Assembly (NCBI GenBank): GCA_024398785.1
Contig: JAKSIO010000001.1
Location: 248,001-312,000 of the forward strand
Source: Bacteroidaceae bacterium
Lineage (GTDB): Bacteria > Bacteroidota > Bacteroidia > Bacteroidales > Bacteroidaceae
Direction of reading: 5' to 3'
DNA length: 64,000 bases
The notes beneath the pieces were generated by a model. That model was not told the DNA's origin. It saw only the letters and a list, made by a program, of their open reading frames with translations, and ran no database searches. Within the stretch, counting starts at the first letter, position 1, and each line of letters opens with the position of its first letter. Positions 1 to 8,982 of the stretch are shown piece after piece. Both the position numbers and the translations under genes were made by a program.

Positions 1-431
1 TTGAACGTTCTGACGTACAATTCTGTAATAGGACGCAGTTGCTCCAGTTTCTTGTTGTGCAGTCTTATAAGCTGATTGCGTTTGCGTCTCTCTTTTCTGA
101 CAACGGATACCTTGACAAAGTGCAACTTGAACATGAGATCAAGTAAAAGAGTGCGCAATTTGCCGTGCAAATCTGCTACTGCGTCAATTTTATATTTTGA
201 TGTGATTTTTTTATAGAGGCGTCTGGCTCCACCAAAACCATTGTATTCTTTGTGTTTCACACCCATGAATGTCACGTTTCCCGGCATGAATTCAAACAAT
301 GGCGCAAATTGCGGCTGCGTGAGAACGATTATGTTGTACTGCGGATGTGACTCTGCTAAAGATTCAATGACCGGAACCGTCAGCGCTACATCACCAATAG
401 CTGTATAACGTATTACAAGAATGTTTTTCAT
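1..431 (-). CDS. Glycosyltransferase family 9 (heptosyltransferase-like), C-terminus cut by window edge
   Basis: Reading the complement from the ATG at 431 gives an open frame of 143 codons that runs off the left edge. The N-terminus (MKNILVIRYTAIGDVALTVP) is the typical opening of GT9 enzymes, the ADP-heptose:LPS heptosyltransferase superfamily, which transfer a sugar during LPS core or surface glycan assembly in the cytoplasm. About residues 80-95 contain a DLHGKLRT segment also typical of the family. Its start overlaps the stop of the upstream DUF4254 gene as ATGA (428-431), so the two are translationally coupled; these families are known neighbours in Bacteroidetes. Donor and acceptor sugars cannot be told because the C-terminal nucleotide-binding half lies outside the window. 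Confidence 0.85.
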   Translation of the reverse strand, partial: MKNILVIRYTAIGDVALTVPVIESLAESHPQYNIIVLTQPQFAPLFEFMPGNVTFMGVKHKEYNGFGGARRLYKKITSKYKIDAVADLHGKLRTLLLDLMFKLHFVKVSVVRKERRKRNQLIRLHNKKLEQLRPITELYVRTF

Positions 432-1033
432 TTGTTTTTGTAGAGAACCGGATTCAGGGCCGGATCGTTGTACATTTTCATCTGTTTGTAGACTTTCATG
501 TATTTGCGTCCGTTCTGCATATCATCCAACAGTGTGTCAATGGCCTGCATCAAATCCTTTTTCTGTTCAAGCAGTACTGCCAGTTTCTCTTTGCATTTTG
601 CCTGAACCTGCTTGTCGCTGTCTGTGCGGTTTGCCTCAATTTCCATGTGATAGATCTTGAGTGCCAGAATTGACAGACGGTCAACAGCCCATGCTGGACT
701 TTCCGTATTAATTGTTGCGTCTGCAAGGGTTTTTACGTTGCCGAACTGCTCAAGAAAATAGCTGTCTATCATTTCAACCAGGTCTGTACGGTCCTGATTG
801 GATTTATCTATACGGCGTTTGATGGCCAATGCATTTACAGGGTCAATTTCAGGGTCACGGATTATGTCTTCCAAATGCCACTGTACTGTGTCAATCCAGT
901 TCTTGAGATAGAGACGGTTCTCTATAGTATTTTGGGCATAAGGATTGGATATAGGTGTATCAACGTTATCTTTCTTATGATAATCGGCTATAACTCTGTT
1001 GAATATTTCAAAACTTGATTCGCAGAACGACAT
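428..1033 (-). CDS. DUF4254 family protein
   Basis: The 201-residue product is largely helical and charged, has no signal peptide or membrane segment, and carries an N-terminal NPYAQNTIENRLYLKNWID segment and a central ALAIKRRIDKSNQDR segment that match the DUF4254 family of Bacteroidetes as I remember it. Function is unknown. The family is recurrently next to GT9 glycosyltransferases, as here, which suggests a part in LPS or glycan synthesis; that role is inference. The start is the ATG at 1033. The gene lies 41 bases downstream of the WbqC-like gene and ends in an ATGA overlap with the glycosyltransferase gene. Confidence 0.8.
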   Translation of the reverse strand: MSFCESSFEIFNRVIADYHKKDNVDTPISNPYAQNTIENRLYLKNWIDTVQWHLEDIIRDPEIDPVNALAIKRRIDKSNQDRTDLVEMIDSYFLEQFGNVKTLADATINTESPAWAVDRLSILALKIYHMEIEANRTDSDKQVQAKCKEKLAVLLEQKKDLMQAIDTLLDDMQNGRKYMKVYKQMKMYNDPALNPVLYKNK

Positions 1034-1074
1034 AATATATCTTTTAAATTCAGATTGCGAAGTTAGTGAAAATT

Positions 1075-1626
1075 TTATAGATAATAAACAAATTCAGGGC
1101 CCGTGTTGAATAATAGGTCTATTATTGAGAGATTTCCTATAAAACCGTTCTTGTTTTGGAATACCTGCCAATATGTTTTTTCATTATAGACAGGTTCTTT
1201 CTGAATGCCGGAAAATGCTGCGGTGGGCTGAATCGTGCTCTTTATCTCCAGAAGCTCCGTTATTTTAAGTGTGAGATCCATATTCAGATCGTACAGAAAT
1301 GTATATTCTTTGTCTATTATATTGAATATGTCATCTTTATAATACAGAAAAAACGGAGAGTTCATGTATGCCGTTTCCAGTGCAGCTTTGTGCTGGTGGC
1401 GCCAATTGTGATGTGCGCTTATGCGTACATCTTTTGTGTGTATTTTCAATGCGCTGCTTTCAACCGGAACCGTAAGGGTCTGTATTCCGTTGCTGTCTGC
1501 TATGCGGCAACGGTTTCTTACAGTTTGTTTTGTGTAATTGTCAAACCCCTCAATAAATATACTGTCTGTTGAATTGATGGCCTGAAACCAACTTATTGGC
1601 GGCATGTAAGCCGATGTCAACACCAT
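1075..1626 (-). CDS. WbqC-like family protein
   Basis: The product (183 residues) begins MVLTSAYMPPISWFQ, close to the hallmark start of the WbqC family (PF08889), found in glycan and O-antigen gene clusters. Proposed roles are acyl or amino transfer onto sugars, but its chemistry is not settled. A central RISAHHNWRHQHKAALETAY segment (about residues 69-88) resembles the conserved family core. I use the ATG at 1626, two bases after the lepB TGA (1629-1631), not the in-frame TTG at 1632 that would overlap lepB. It is cotranscribed with dapB and lepB upstream and DUF4254/GT9 downstream. No membrane segment is visible. Confidence 0.8.
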   Translation of the reverse strand: MVLTSAYMPPISWFQAINSTDSIFIEGFDNYTKQTVRNRCRIADSNGIQTLTVPVESSALKIHTKDVRISAHHNWRHQHKAALETAYMNSPFFLYYKDDIFNIIDKEYTFLYDLNMDLTLKITELLEIKSTIQPTAAFSGIQKEPVYNEKTYWQVFQNKNGFIGNLSIIDLLFNTGPEFVYYL

Positions 1627-1628
1627 TT

Positions 1629-3077
1629 TCAATTGTAGTTTTTAACAGCGTGGAAAAGTCTGTTCCAACGGATTTTTCCTTTCTGACCAAAACTCTTGTC
1701 TTTGTCTAACGATAACCAAACCACTACAGGACGACCTACAATGTGGTCTTCCGGAACAAACCCCCAGTAACGGGAATCCGCACTGTTGTGACGGTTGTCT
1801 CCCATCATCCAGTAATAATCCATACTGAATGTGTATTGCTGTGTCTCTTTTCCGTTGATGTAGATTATATTGTCTTTAACCTGCAGACTGTTGCCTTCAT
1901 AAACTTTGATGCAACGCTCGTAAAGCGGAAGATTCTCTAATGACAGTTGAACCGATTCCCCTTTTTGTGGAATCCAGATTGGGCCATAGTTGTCTTCCGT
2001 CCAATGGTGATTCATGTTGTGAGGATAAAGCAAATCTGAATTGTCCGGCCACATGCGTTCAACTTTTGATGCAATTTCCGGATGTGAACCCAGAATGGCT
2101 GCTGCACTGTTTGTCAGAGGAAAACATAATGTAGCACCACCGCGGTTTTCAATATCAGGTAAATCTTCCTGACTCAGTTTGATCTCTTTTCTGATATTAT
2201 CAGGTATGGGCTTTAACAGTGAAACCATGTAATTGAACTGTACGTTGTCCGGCTCTTTGTTTTCAGTTCCATCAAGAAAAATCTTGCCGTCAATTATCTG
2301 TAGAGTCTGTCCGGGAAGTCCTACGCACCGTTTTACATAATTCTCGCGGCGGTCAACAGGACGGCTGTCCACATTACCGTAAATCTTTGCATTATAATCT
2401 ATGTAACTGCGTCCGACTTTATAGTACTGGTCATAAATATCGCGCTGTTTTGCGACAGGAACAGTGTCCATATCAACTGCTTTACACAAGCTTTTGCCAA
2501 AACTGTATGCCATCATATAGAAATCTGCACTCTGCTTGTTTGTGGCAATTGTATCACCGCTTGGATAGTTGAAAACAACAATATCATTGAGTCTGATGCC
2601 GCCGAAACCCTTAACGCGTTCGTACTTGCATTGAGGCCACTCAATGTAACTCTTTTTTTTGCTGATAGGCATGGTGTGTTGTGTAAGCGGCATAGTAAGC
2701 GGAGTCATGGGCTTGCGCGGTCCGTATGCCACTTTGCTTACATAAAGATAATCACCAACCAGTAATGATTTTTCAAGAGACGATGACGGAATGGTGTAGT
2801 TCTGGAAGAAATAGATATTTACAAAGTATACAGCTACGAGTGCAAATATAATAGCATCAACCCAACTCATCAAACCGCGCAGAGTCTCATTCTTCAACTC
2901 TTTCCACCAGGTCCATTTGACAAATTTTGTAACGTAGGCATCGAATATGAAAGGGACAACAAGCAGACCTAACCAACTTTTGATCCAGATTAGAAATAGT
3001 ATGTATATGAAAAGTATAATACCTGTTTTAATCCAGATTTTTTTAGTTGTTCTGTCAATTCTTTCTTTCAGATTCAT
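1629..3077 (-). CDS. lepB: Signal peptidase I, long Bacteroidetes form
   Basis: Type I signal peptidase of 482 residues that removes signal peptides from exported proteins at the periplasmic face of the inner membrane. Hydrophobic segments lie near residues 18-46 and 72-90. Box B is IPSSSLEKSL with the catalytic Ser at about residue 100; the usual Met after this serine is Leu here. The general-base Lys is in NYVKRCVGLPGQ (about K249), and the C-terminal box is MGDNRHNSADSRYWGF. A large insertion between the two catalytic boxes is typical of this phylum. It lies 19 bases after dapB and two bases before the WbqC-like gene. A second, shorter signal peptidase is encoded at 45665-46558, so this is the likely housekeeping copy. 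Confidence 0.95.
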   Translation of the reverse strand: MNLKERIDRTTKKIWIKTGIILFIYILFLIWIKSWLGLLVVPFIFDAYVTKFVKWTWWKELKNETLRGLMSWVDAIIFALVAVYFVNIYFFQNYTIPSSSLEKSLLVGDYLYVSKVAYGPRKPMTPLTMPLTQHTMPISKKKSYIEWPQCKYERVKGFGGIRLNDIVVFNYPSGDTIATNKQSADFYMMAYSFGKSLCKAVDMDTVPVAKQRDIYDQYYKVGRSYIDYNAKIYGNVDSRPVDRRENYVKRCVGLPGQTLQIIDGKIFLDGTENKEPDNVQFNYMVSLLKPIPDNIRKEIKLSQEDLPDIENRGGATLCFPLTNSAAAILGSHPEIASKVERMWPDNSDLLYPHNMNHHWTEDNYGPIWIPQKGESVQLSLENLPLYERCIKVYEGNSLQVKDNIIYINGKETQQYTFSMDYYWMMGDNRHNSADSRYWGFVPEDHIVGRPVVVWLSLDKDKSFGQKGKIRWNRLFHAVKNYN

Positions 3078-3096
3078 AAGTTTTCTGTTTGTTGTG

Positions 3097-3864
3097 TTAT
3101 TTGCCTGACAATGATTCCATCAAATCCTGCATTTTGAGCAGACCGGTATGGTTTACGGTATATTCTGCTGCTATTACGGCTCCCAATGCCAGACCGCTGC
3201 GGTCTTTTGCGCTATGGGTTATTGTTATGGTATCTGCCGGTGAATCGTAACTTATTGTATGGATACCTGCTATCTCTCCCTGGCGTACCGAATCAATTCT
3301 TATTAAATTGTCAGCGCACTTCTCAGAACCGGTAACGGAACCGTCTGCAGCGAGCAGTGTTCCTTTTGTCCAGCCGTCAACACGGTTTATATTTGCTATT
3401 ATTGATTCAGCAAGGGTTATTGCAGTGCCGCTTGGTGCATCCAGTTTATGAATGTGATGTGTTTCTGACATATCAACACTATATTCCGGATACGAGTTCA
3501 TGATTTTGGCAAGATAACTGTTTACCATTGAAAATACTGCAACTCCAAGACTGTAGTTGCTTGACCAGAACAAGGTGTTGGCACCATTGCTGCACATGGC
3601 TTCAATCTCCTGCGCATGGTCTGCCATCCAGCCTGTACTTCCGCTTACTACTTTTACACCGGCTTTGAACGCTTTCTGAATGTTGCTGAAAGCTTGTGTA
3701 GGAGCAGTGAATTCAATGGCAATGTCTGCACTTTTGAATTCCGGAGAGTCAAAATCCTGCAAGTTGTCAATATCTATCCTGCATACTATACTATGTCCGC
3801 GTTTCAGAGCTGCCTGTTCTATGGCATGTCCCATTTTACCGTATCCTATCAGTGCAATCTTCAT
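3097..3864 (-). CDS. dapB: 4-hydroxy-tetrahydrodipicolinate reductase
   Basis: NAD(P)H-dependent reductase of the diaminopimelate/lysine pathway in the cytoplasm, 255 residues. The N-terminal Rossmann motif is GYGKMGHAIE (residues 7-16). The substrate-binding/catalytic motif SETHHIHKLDAPSGTA sits in the middle with the conserved His pair and Lys. The nearby ATPEF-like SGSTGW and SNYSLGV segments also fit. The N-terminal domain is the short form seen in Bacteroidetes. It is first in the run dapB-lepB-wbqC-DUF4254-GT9, all on the minus strand with small gaps. The 5' region is squeezed against the pckA terminator at 3891-3945, and I could not find a clean promoter. Confidence 0.95.
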   Translation of the reverse strand: MKIALIGYGKMGHAIEQAALKRGHSIVCRIDIDNLQDFDSPEFKSADIAIEFTAPTQAFSNIQKAFKAGVKVVSGSTGWMADHAQEIEAMCSNGANTLFWSSNYSLGVAVFSMVNSYLAKIMNSYPEYSVDMSETHHIHKLDAPSGTAITLAESIIANINRVDGWTKGTLLAADGSVTGSEKCADNLIRIDSVRQGEIAGIHTISYDSPADTITITHSAKDRSGLALGAVIAAEYTVNHTGLLKMQDLMESLSGK

Positions 3865-3890
3865 TGTTGGTACAATTTAATAAGTAATAT

Positions 3891-3945
3891 AAAAACAACA
3901 CTCTTCCAAGCCGTTCTGCTGAAAAGACCTGAAAGAGTGTTTGTA
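3891..3945 (-). terminator. Rho-independent terminator of pckA
   Basis: On the minus strand downstream of the pckA stop, AACACTCTT (3933-3941) pairs with AAGAGTGTT (3897-3905); the second arm is followed by a T-rich run (complement of AAAAAC at 3891-3896). It lies between pckA and dapB and should separate their transcripts. Confidence 0.7.
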
Positions 3946-3963
3946 TAATGTAGAATTAATCTA

Positions 3964-5568
3964 TCAGAGCTTTGGACCAGCTGCAACAAGTTTCTTACCA
4001 GCCTCGTTACCTGTAAACTTGGCGAAGTTCTTGATGAAACGCTGTGCAAGATCTTTTGCTTTCTCTTCCCACTGAGCTGCAGAAGCGTATGTGTCACGCG
4101 GGTCAAGAATCTTTGGATCAACACCTTCCAACTGTGTAGGAACTGTGAAGTTGAAATATGGGATCTGCTTTGTTGGAGCTGCGTCGATAGAGTGGTTCAG
4201 GATAGCATCAATAATTCCACGTGTGTCGCGGATAGAGATACGTTTGCCTGTACCGTTCCAACCTGTGTTTACAAGATATGCTTTAGCACCGCTCTTCTTC
4301 ATTTTCTTAACAAGTTCCTCTGCATATTTTGTAGGATGCAACTCAAGGAATGCCTGGCCGAAGCAAGCAGAGAATGTTGGAGTAGGTTCTGTAATACCAC
4401 GCTCTGTACCTGCAAGCTTAGCTGTGAAACCTGAAAGGAAGTAGTACTTTGTCTGCTCTGCTGTCAGGATAGATACTGGAGGAAGAACTCCGAATGCATC
4501 GGCTGAAAGGAAGATAACCTGTTTTGCTGCAGGACCGTCAGAAGCAGGACGTACGATATTCTTGATATGATAGATAGGATAGCTTACACGTGTGTTCTCT
4601 GTAACTGTCTTGTCATCGAAATCAATAACACCGTTTTTGTCAACTGTAACGTTCTCAAGAAGAGCATCGCGACGGATTGCGTTGTAGATATCTGGCTCAG
4701 AATCCTTGTCAAGCTTGATAACCTTTGCGTAGCAACCGCCTTCAAAGTTGAAGACACCCTTGTTGTCCCATCCGTGCTCATCGTCACCGATAAGTTTGCG
4801 CTTAGGATCTGTAGAAAGAGTAGTCTTACCTGTACCTGACAGACCAAAGAAGATAGCTGTATTCTCACCGTTCATATCTGTGTTTGCAGAGCAGTGCATT
4901 GAAGCTATGCCCTTGAGAGGCAGATAGTAGTTCATCATTGAGAACATACCTTTCTTCATTTCACCACCGTACCATGTGTTCAGGATAACCTGCTCTTTGC
5001 TTGATACGTTGAAAGCAACTGCTGTTTCTGAACGGAGACCCATTTCCTTGTAGTTTGCTACTTTTGCTTTTGCAGCGCAATATACTACAAAGTCCGGCTC
5101 CTGCTCAAACTCTGCAGGGCTCTGCGGACGGATGAACATATTTGTAACAAAATGAGCCTGCCATGCAACCTCCATGATGAAACGTACTTTCATACGTGTA
5201 TCCTTGTGGGTACCGCAGAAACCGTCAACAACATAAAGTTTTTTGCCTGAAAGCTGCTCTTGAGCAAGTTTCTTGAGGATTTTCCAGTTTTTCTCTGAAA
5301 GTTCGTGGTTGTCGTTAGGATATTCAGGAGTGTTCCACCATACGGTGTTCTTTGAATTTTTGTCCATAACGATGTACTTGTCCTTAGGTGAACGGCCTGT
5401 GAATTCACCGGTCATTACATTAAGTGCACCCAGTTCTGTTTCCTGTGCTTTCTCAAAGCCAGTGAGTTCAGGACGCATTTCCTCGTTGAAGAGAACTTCG
5501 TAAGAAGGGTTGTAGAAAACTTCTTTAGCTCTCTTGATTCCGTACTTGCTTAAATCAATTGTTGCCAT
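3964..5568 (-). CDS. pckA: Phosphoenolpyruvate carboxykinase (ATP)
   Basis: ATP-dependent enzyme of 534 residues interconverting oxaloacetate and PEP. In fermentative Bacteroidales it is thought to run towards CO2 fixation on the way to succinate. Visible motifs are RSPKDKYIV near residue 58, the PEPCK P-loop [11 protein letters not shown], and the adjacent metal-binding GDDEHGWDN; the substrate Arg region and the C-terminal [13 protein letters not shown] motif are also present. Length is normal for the ATP class. The start is the ATG at 5568; upstream is a leader of nearly 90 bases with a TAnnTTTG promoter element on the minus strand at 5658-5665. It is flanked by its own terminator and so is probably monocistronic. 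Confidence 0.97.
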   Translation of the reverse strand: MATIDLSKYGIKRAKEVFYNPSYEVLFNEEMRPELTGFEKAQETELGALNVMTGEFTGRSPKDKYIVMDKNSKNTVWWNTPEYPNDNHELSEKNWKILKKLAQEQLSGKKLYVVDGFCGTHKDTRMKVRFIMEVAWQAHFVTNMFIRPQSPAEFEQEPDFVVYCAAKAKVANYKEMGLRSETAVAFNVSSKEQVILNTWYGGEMKKGMFSMMNYYLPLKGIASMHCSANTDMNGENTAIFFGLSGTGKTTLSTDPKRKLIGDDEHGWDNKGVFNFEGGCYAKVIKLDKDSEPDIYNAIRRDALLENVTVDKNGVIDFDDKTVTENTRVSYPIYHIKNIVRPASDGPAAKQVIFLSADAFGVLPPVSILTAEQTKYYFLSGFTAKLAGTERGITEPTPTFSACFGQAFLELHPTKYAEELVKKMKKSGAKAYLVNTGWNGTGKRISIRDTRGIIDAILNHSIDAAPTKQIPYFNFTVPTQLEGVDPKILDPRDTYASAAQWEEKAKDLAQRFIKNFAKFTGNEAGKKLVAAGPKL

Positions 5569-5657
5569 TTTTTATTATTAATAAATTGTATTGTTAATCA
5601 CCATAAAACGGACATATTTGAATCTGTATTTCAAATAATGCCCTTGTCTACCGACTA

Positions 5658-5665
5658 CAAAGATA
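5658..5665 (-). promoter_or_regulatory. Putative -7 element of pckA
   Basis: CAAAGATA on the plus strand reads TATCTTTG on the minus strand, matching the Bacteroidetes -7 consensus TAnnTTTG. No good TTTG was found at the expected -33 distance. The remaining bases of 5569-5760 are AT-rich with nothing else recognised. Confidence 0.5.
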
Positions 5666-5760
5666 ATGCTTTATATTATTGGATAATTGCAGGAAAGTGA
5701 ATTTTTAGGCTCTTTTATTTTTTTTAAATATTGTTTATTTTTCAAATTGTAAATAGCCTG

Positions 5761-6768
5761 TCATTTAACCTCCCAAATGTCATTTGTCTCAAGGAGTTCT
5801 GCAAAGTTGTGGTATTTCTTTGCGGCCTTTACCTCTTCAATCTGTGCGGTTACGGCATCGTTGTAAGTAGGTGCTTCAACATCGCGAATAACGCCCAGAG
5901 CTATTGGGAATCCGTCTCCGTCTCCCATCAGCGCAAGCTTGAGCTGGAGAGTGTTGTCCTGACAATGTGCATCGTGAACAAGAATGTCTTTCAGAGTGAT
6001 TCCGTTTTCTCCTATTTTAACTACTTTGAGACCGAAACCTTCCTGCATAATACCGTATTCATTGTTCTCTCCGAATACCAATGGCTCTCCATGTTTTACA
6101 TAGATTGAATTCTTTGCACGACCTTCTTTTGTGTAGACGGCATCGTGTGTACCATTGTTGAAAATTACACAGTTCTGCAGTATTTCACATACTGAAGCTC
6201 CTTTGTGATTGTATGCTGCTTTCAGAATGTCAACTGTTCCCTGAGCATCGGTTGCAACGGCACGTGCAAAGAAGTGACCGCGGGCACCAAAACAGAGTTC
6301 TGCAGGACGGAACGGATCTTCAACGGTTCCGTAAGGGCTTGACTTGCTTACAAAGCCTCTTGGCGATGTAGGACTGTATTGTCCTTTGGTAAGACCGTAG
6401 ATTCTGTTGTTGAGCAGAATCATGTTGAGGTCTATGTTACGGCGGTTGGCGTGAATAAAGTGGTTGCCTCCGATAGCAAGACCGTCTCCATCACCTGAAA
6501 TCTGCCAAACAGCCAAATCAGGGTTGGTGACTTTACAGCCTGTTGCAATGGCGGCTGCACGGCCGTGAATGGTGTTCATGCCATATGTGGCCATATAGTG
6601 TGGCAGACGGCTTGAACAGCCTATACCTGAGATTACGGCAACATTGTGCGGAGCAACTCCGATTTCGGCCATAGCCTTGTGGAGAGATGCCAAAAAGAAA
6701 TGGTCTCCGCAACCCGGACACCAGCGTGGTTGTCCTTTCTTAAAATCCTGTGCTGTATATTCGCTCAT
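5761..6768 (-). CDS. korB: 2-oxoglutarate:ferredoxin oxidoreductase, beta subunit
   Basis: TPP-binding beta subunit (335 residues) of a 2-oxoacid:ferredoxin oxidoreductase that oxidatively decarboxylates 2-oxoglutarate to succinyl-CoA, or runs in reverse, with ferredoxin. The near-N-terminal CPGCGDHFFLASLHKA motif supplies cluster cysteines, and the thiamine-diphosphate/Mg motif is GDGDGLAIGGNHF followed by LLNNRIYGLTKGQYSPT. I choose the ATG at 6768, 13 bases after korA, over the in-frame TTG at 6792 that would overlap korA. The pairing with the fused korA upstream marks this as the two-gene KOR type; substrate is assigned by family resemblance, not proven. Confidence 0.88.
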   Translation of the reverse strand: MSEYTAQDFKKGQPRWCPGCGDHFFLASLHKAMAEIGVAPHNVAVISGIGCSSRLPHYMATYGMNTIHGRAAAIATGCKVTNPDLAVWQISGDGDGLAIGGNHFIHANRRNIDLNMILLNNRIYGLTKGQYSPTSPRGFVSKSSPYGTVEDPFRPAELCFGARGHFFARAVATDAQGTVDILKAAYNHKGASVCEILQNCVIFNNGTHDAVYTKEGRAKNSIYVKHGEPLVFGENNEYGIMQEGFGLKVVKIGENGITLKDILVHDAHCQDNTLQLKLALMGDGDGFPIALGVIRDVEAPTYNDAVTAQIEEVKAAKKYHNFAELLETNDIWEVK

Positions 6769-6781
6769 AATCTTAATCTTT

Positions 6782-8617
6782 TTACTTGTCAATGATTTCT
6801 GTGAATGATTTCACAAGTTCGTTTACAACAAACGGCTGGCCTTTTACCTGATTGAACTGGTATGGAACAAATCCGTCAACTTTCATTCTGAGAAATGCTG
6901 CCAGCTGACCCATGTTCTGTTCTGCTACAACAACTTTCTTGTATTTTCCAAGAACTTCTGCGGTGTTCTTTGGAAGCGGGTTGATGAATTTGAAATGAGC
7001 CATGGCAACTTTCTTGCCGTTTGCGCGCATATCTTCCATTGCAGCACGCAAGTGACCGTATGTACCGCCAAATCCTACAATCAGAAGGTCGGCATTCTCC
7101 TTGTCTCCAAGAACTTCAAGATCCGGAACCTGAATGTTGTCAATTTTCTGCTGGCGCAGATGTACCATAAGGTCATGGTTTTCAGGTGCTGTTGAGATTG
7201 CGCCTGTCTTGCAGTCTTTCTCAAGACCTCCAAGAATGTGGCAGAATCCCTCGCGGCCTGGAACAGCCCAGTAACGTGTTCCGTTTTCTGCACGCATATA
7301 CGGTGTCCATGTTCCTTTCATCTCTTCAGGAACGTATGGAGGATTGATTGCAGGATAGTCAGCAAGTTCAGGCAGACGGAATGCTGCTGAACCGTTTGCA
7401 ACGAATGCATCGGTAAGCAGTACAACCGGGGTCATGTGCTCAAGAGCTATCTTGCTTGCCTGGAATGCTGCATCAAAGCAGTCTGTAGGACTGGTTGCTG
7501 CAATAACAGGCATAGGGCTTTCACCGTTACGTCCAAAGAGAACTTGCAGCAGGTCTGTCTGCTCGCTCTTTGTAGGAAGTCCTGTTGCAGGACCGCCGCG
7601 CTGTACGTCAAGAACAACAAGCGGAAGTTCCATGATTACAGCAAGGTTCATTGCTTCTGATTTAAGGCAGATGCCCGGACCTGATGTTGATGTTACTGCC
7701 AAGGCTCCTGCAAAAGAAGCACCTACTGCTGAAGAACAGCCTGCTATCTCATCTTCGCACTGAACTGTTGTAACACCAAGTGATTTGTGTTTTGACAGTT
7801 CATGCAGAACATCTGTGGCCGGTGTAATAGGATATGAACCCAGGTACAGTTTAAGACCGGCTTTTTCTGCTGCGGCTATGAAACCGTATGCAGTAGCCTT
7901 GTTTCCGGTGATGTCCATATATCTGCCGGCTTCTTTGGTCTTTGATTCAATCCTGTAAACATTCATGGCTGAACTATGTGTATTGTGTCCATAGTCATAA
8001 CCAGCCTGAATAACTTTTATGTTGGCATCGGCAAGACCGGCTTTCTTGGCGAACTTTTCGCGCAGATAATTGTATGCGATGTCAAGATCGCGGTCGAACA
8101 GCCAGCATACCAGACCAAGTGCAAACATGTTGCGGCACTTGAGAACAGACTTGTTGTCCATTCCGGAATCTGCAAGACAGTCCTTGACCATCTGGGAGAT
8201 AGGACACGCTATTACGCGGTCGGCATCAATGTTCATTTCTGCCAGCGGGTCTTCTGTCTGGAACTGTGCCTTTTCAAGATCGCTCTTCTTGAATGAGTCT
8301 GTATCTATGATTATTGTTGCGTTCGGTTTTGCATATTTGTACTGAGTCTTGAGCGCTGCGGCATTCATTGCAACAAGAACATCGCACTGGTCACCAGGTG
8401 TATATACTTTGTCTGCACCGATATGAACCTGAAATCCTGATACTCCGGTCAGTGAACCCTGCGGGGCACGAATGTCTGCCGGGTAGTCCGGAAATGTACT
8501 TATACTGTTTCCCACAGTTGCGGAAACGGTTGAAAAAATGTTACCTGCAAGCTGCATGCCGTCTCCGGAATCTCCTGAAAAACGGACAACAACCTGATTC
8601 AATTCTTTTACTTCCAT
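6782..8617 (-). CDS. korA: 2-oxoglutarate:ferredoxin oxidoreductase, fused gamma-alpha subunit
   Basis: The 611-residue protein joins an N-terminal gamma domain (GDSGDGMQLAGN near residue 15, with RAPQG- and AMNAAAL-type segments) to a C-terminal alpha/pyrimidine-binding domain beginning near residue 200 (YPITPATDVLHELSKH, CEDEIAGCSSAVGAS). This fused arrangement is common for KorA in Bacteroidetes. Together with korB it makes a cytoplasmic enzyme producing reduced ferredoxin. I start at the ATG at 8617 (MEVKELNQVVVRFSG); a frame extension up to 8671 begins with TTG and would cross the promoter element at 8649-8656. Transcribed with korB. Confidence 0.9.
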   Translation of the reverse strand: MEVKELNQVVVRFSGDSGDGMQLAGNIFSTVSATVGNSISTFPDYPADIRAPQGSLTGVSGFQVHIGADKVYTPGDQCDVLVAMNAAALKTQYKYAKPNATIIIDTDSFKKSDLEKAQFQTEDPLAEMNIDADRVIACPISQMVKDCLADSGMDNKSVLKCRNMFALGLVCWLFDRDLDIAYNYLREKFAKKAGLADANIKVIQAGYDYGHNTHSSAMNVYRIESKTKEAGRYMDITGNKATAYGFIAAAEKAGLKLYLGSYPITPATDVLHELSKHKSLGVTTVQCEDEIAGCSSAVGASFAGALAVTSTSGPGICLKSEAMNLAVIMELPLVVLDVQRGGPATGLPTKSEQTDLLQVLFGRNGESPMPVIAATSPTDCFDAAFQASKIALEHMTPVVLLTDAFVANGSAAFRLPELADYPAINPPYVPEEMKGTWTPYMRAENGTRYWAVPGREGFCHILGGLEKDCKTGAISTAPENHDLMVHLRQQKIDNIQVPDLEVLGDKENADLLIVGFGGTYGHLRAAMEDMRANGKKVAMAHFKFINPLPKNTAEVLGKYKKVVVAEQNMGQLAAFLRMKVDGFVPYQFNQVKGQPFVVNELVKSFTEIIDK

Positions 8618-8648
8618 ATTGATTATGAATATTTTTTCATTTTGACTG

Positions 8649-8656
8649 CAAAAATA
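8649..8656 (-). promoter_or_regulatory. Putative -7 element of korAB
   Basis: Plus-strand CAAAAATA reads TATTTTTG on the minus strand (consensus TAnnTTTG). Transcription from here would start just downstream, which supports the korA start at 8617 and excludes the longer frame. No clear -33 element at standard spacing. Confidence 0.5.
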
Positions 8657-8805
8657 CTGTTTTTTATTCAAATATGCTACTAATCATTCCTTTTTTATAG
8701 CAAAATATTGCATATTTATTTGATATTGGTGTATTTTTCTATTGAAATATGTAATAATTATACATTTTTGTATTTGTGCTGTTACTATTGATTTTTGAGA
8801 ACATG

Positions 8806-8837
8806 TTTGTGTATTCTCTCAGATTGTAGTACCTTCG
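8806..8837 (+). promoter_or_regulatory. Promoter of tRNA-Arg
   Basis: TTTG at 8806-8809 and TACCTTCG at 8830-8837 are separated by 20 bases, a near-consensus Bacteroidetes -33/-7 pair ending 12 bases before the tRNA. Confidence 0.6.
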
Positions 8838-8849
8838 CAGCGCATTGAT

Positions 8850-8921
8850 GCCTCCGTAGTTCAATGGATAGAATGGAAGTTTCCTAAACTTTAGATTCGG
8901 GTTCGATTCCCGGCGGAGGTA
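8850..8921 (+). tRNA. tRNA-Arg (anticodon CCT)
   Basis: A full cloverleaf can be drawn. Acceptor GCCTCCG pairs with CGGAGGT; D-stem GTTC/GAAT; anticodon stem GAAGT/ACTTT with loop TTCCTAA (8881-8887), giving anticodon CCT at 8883-8885; T-arm TCGGG-TTCGATT-CCCGG. The discriminator A is at 8921 and CCA is not encoded. It decodes AGG. A terminator follows immediately. Confidence 0.95.
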
Positions 8922-8922
8922 C

Positions 8923-8968
8923 AAAAAAATAAAGCGCCCTGTTTTCTGACAGAGCGCTTTATTTTTTT
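8923..8968. terminator. Bidirectional terminator between tRNA-Arg and secDF
   Basis: Arms AAAAAAATAAAGCGC (8923-8937) and its exact complement (8954-8968) form a long hairpin with a run of T on both strands. It ends the tRNA on the plus strand and secDF (stop at 8983) on the minus strand. Confidence 0.85.
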
Positions 8969-8982
8969 GACTGCTTGCTCTA

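Noticed and set aside
8618..8671. Longer korA start
   Set aside because: It begins at TTG, adds a sequence not typical for the family and crosses the -7 element at 8649-8656.
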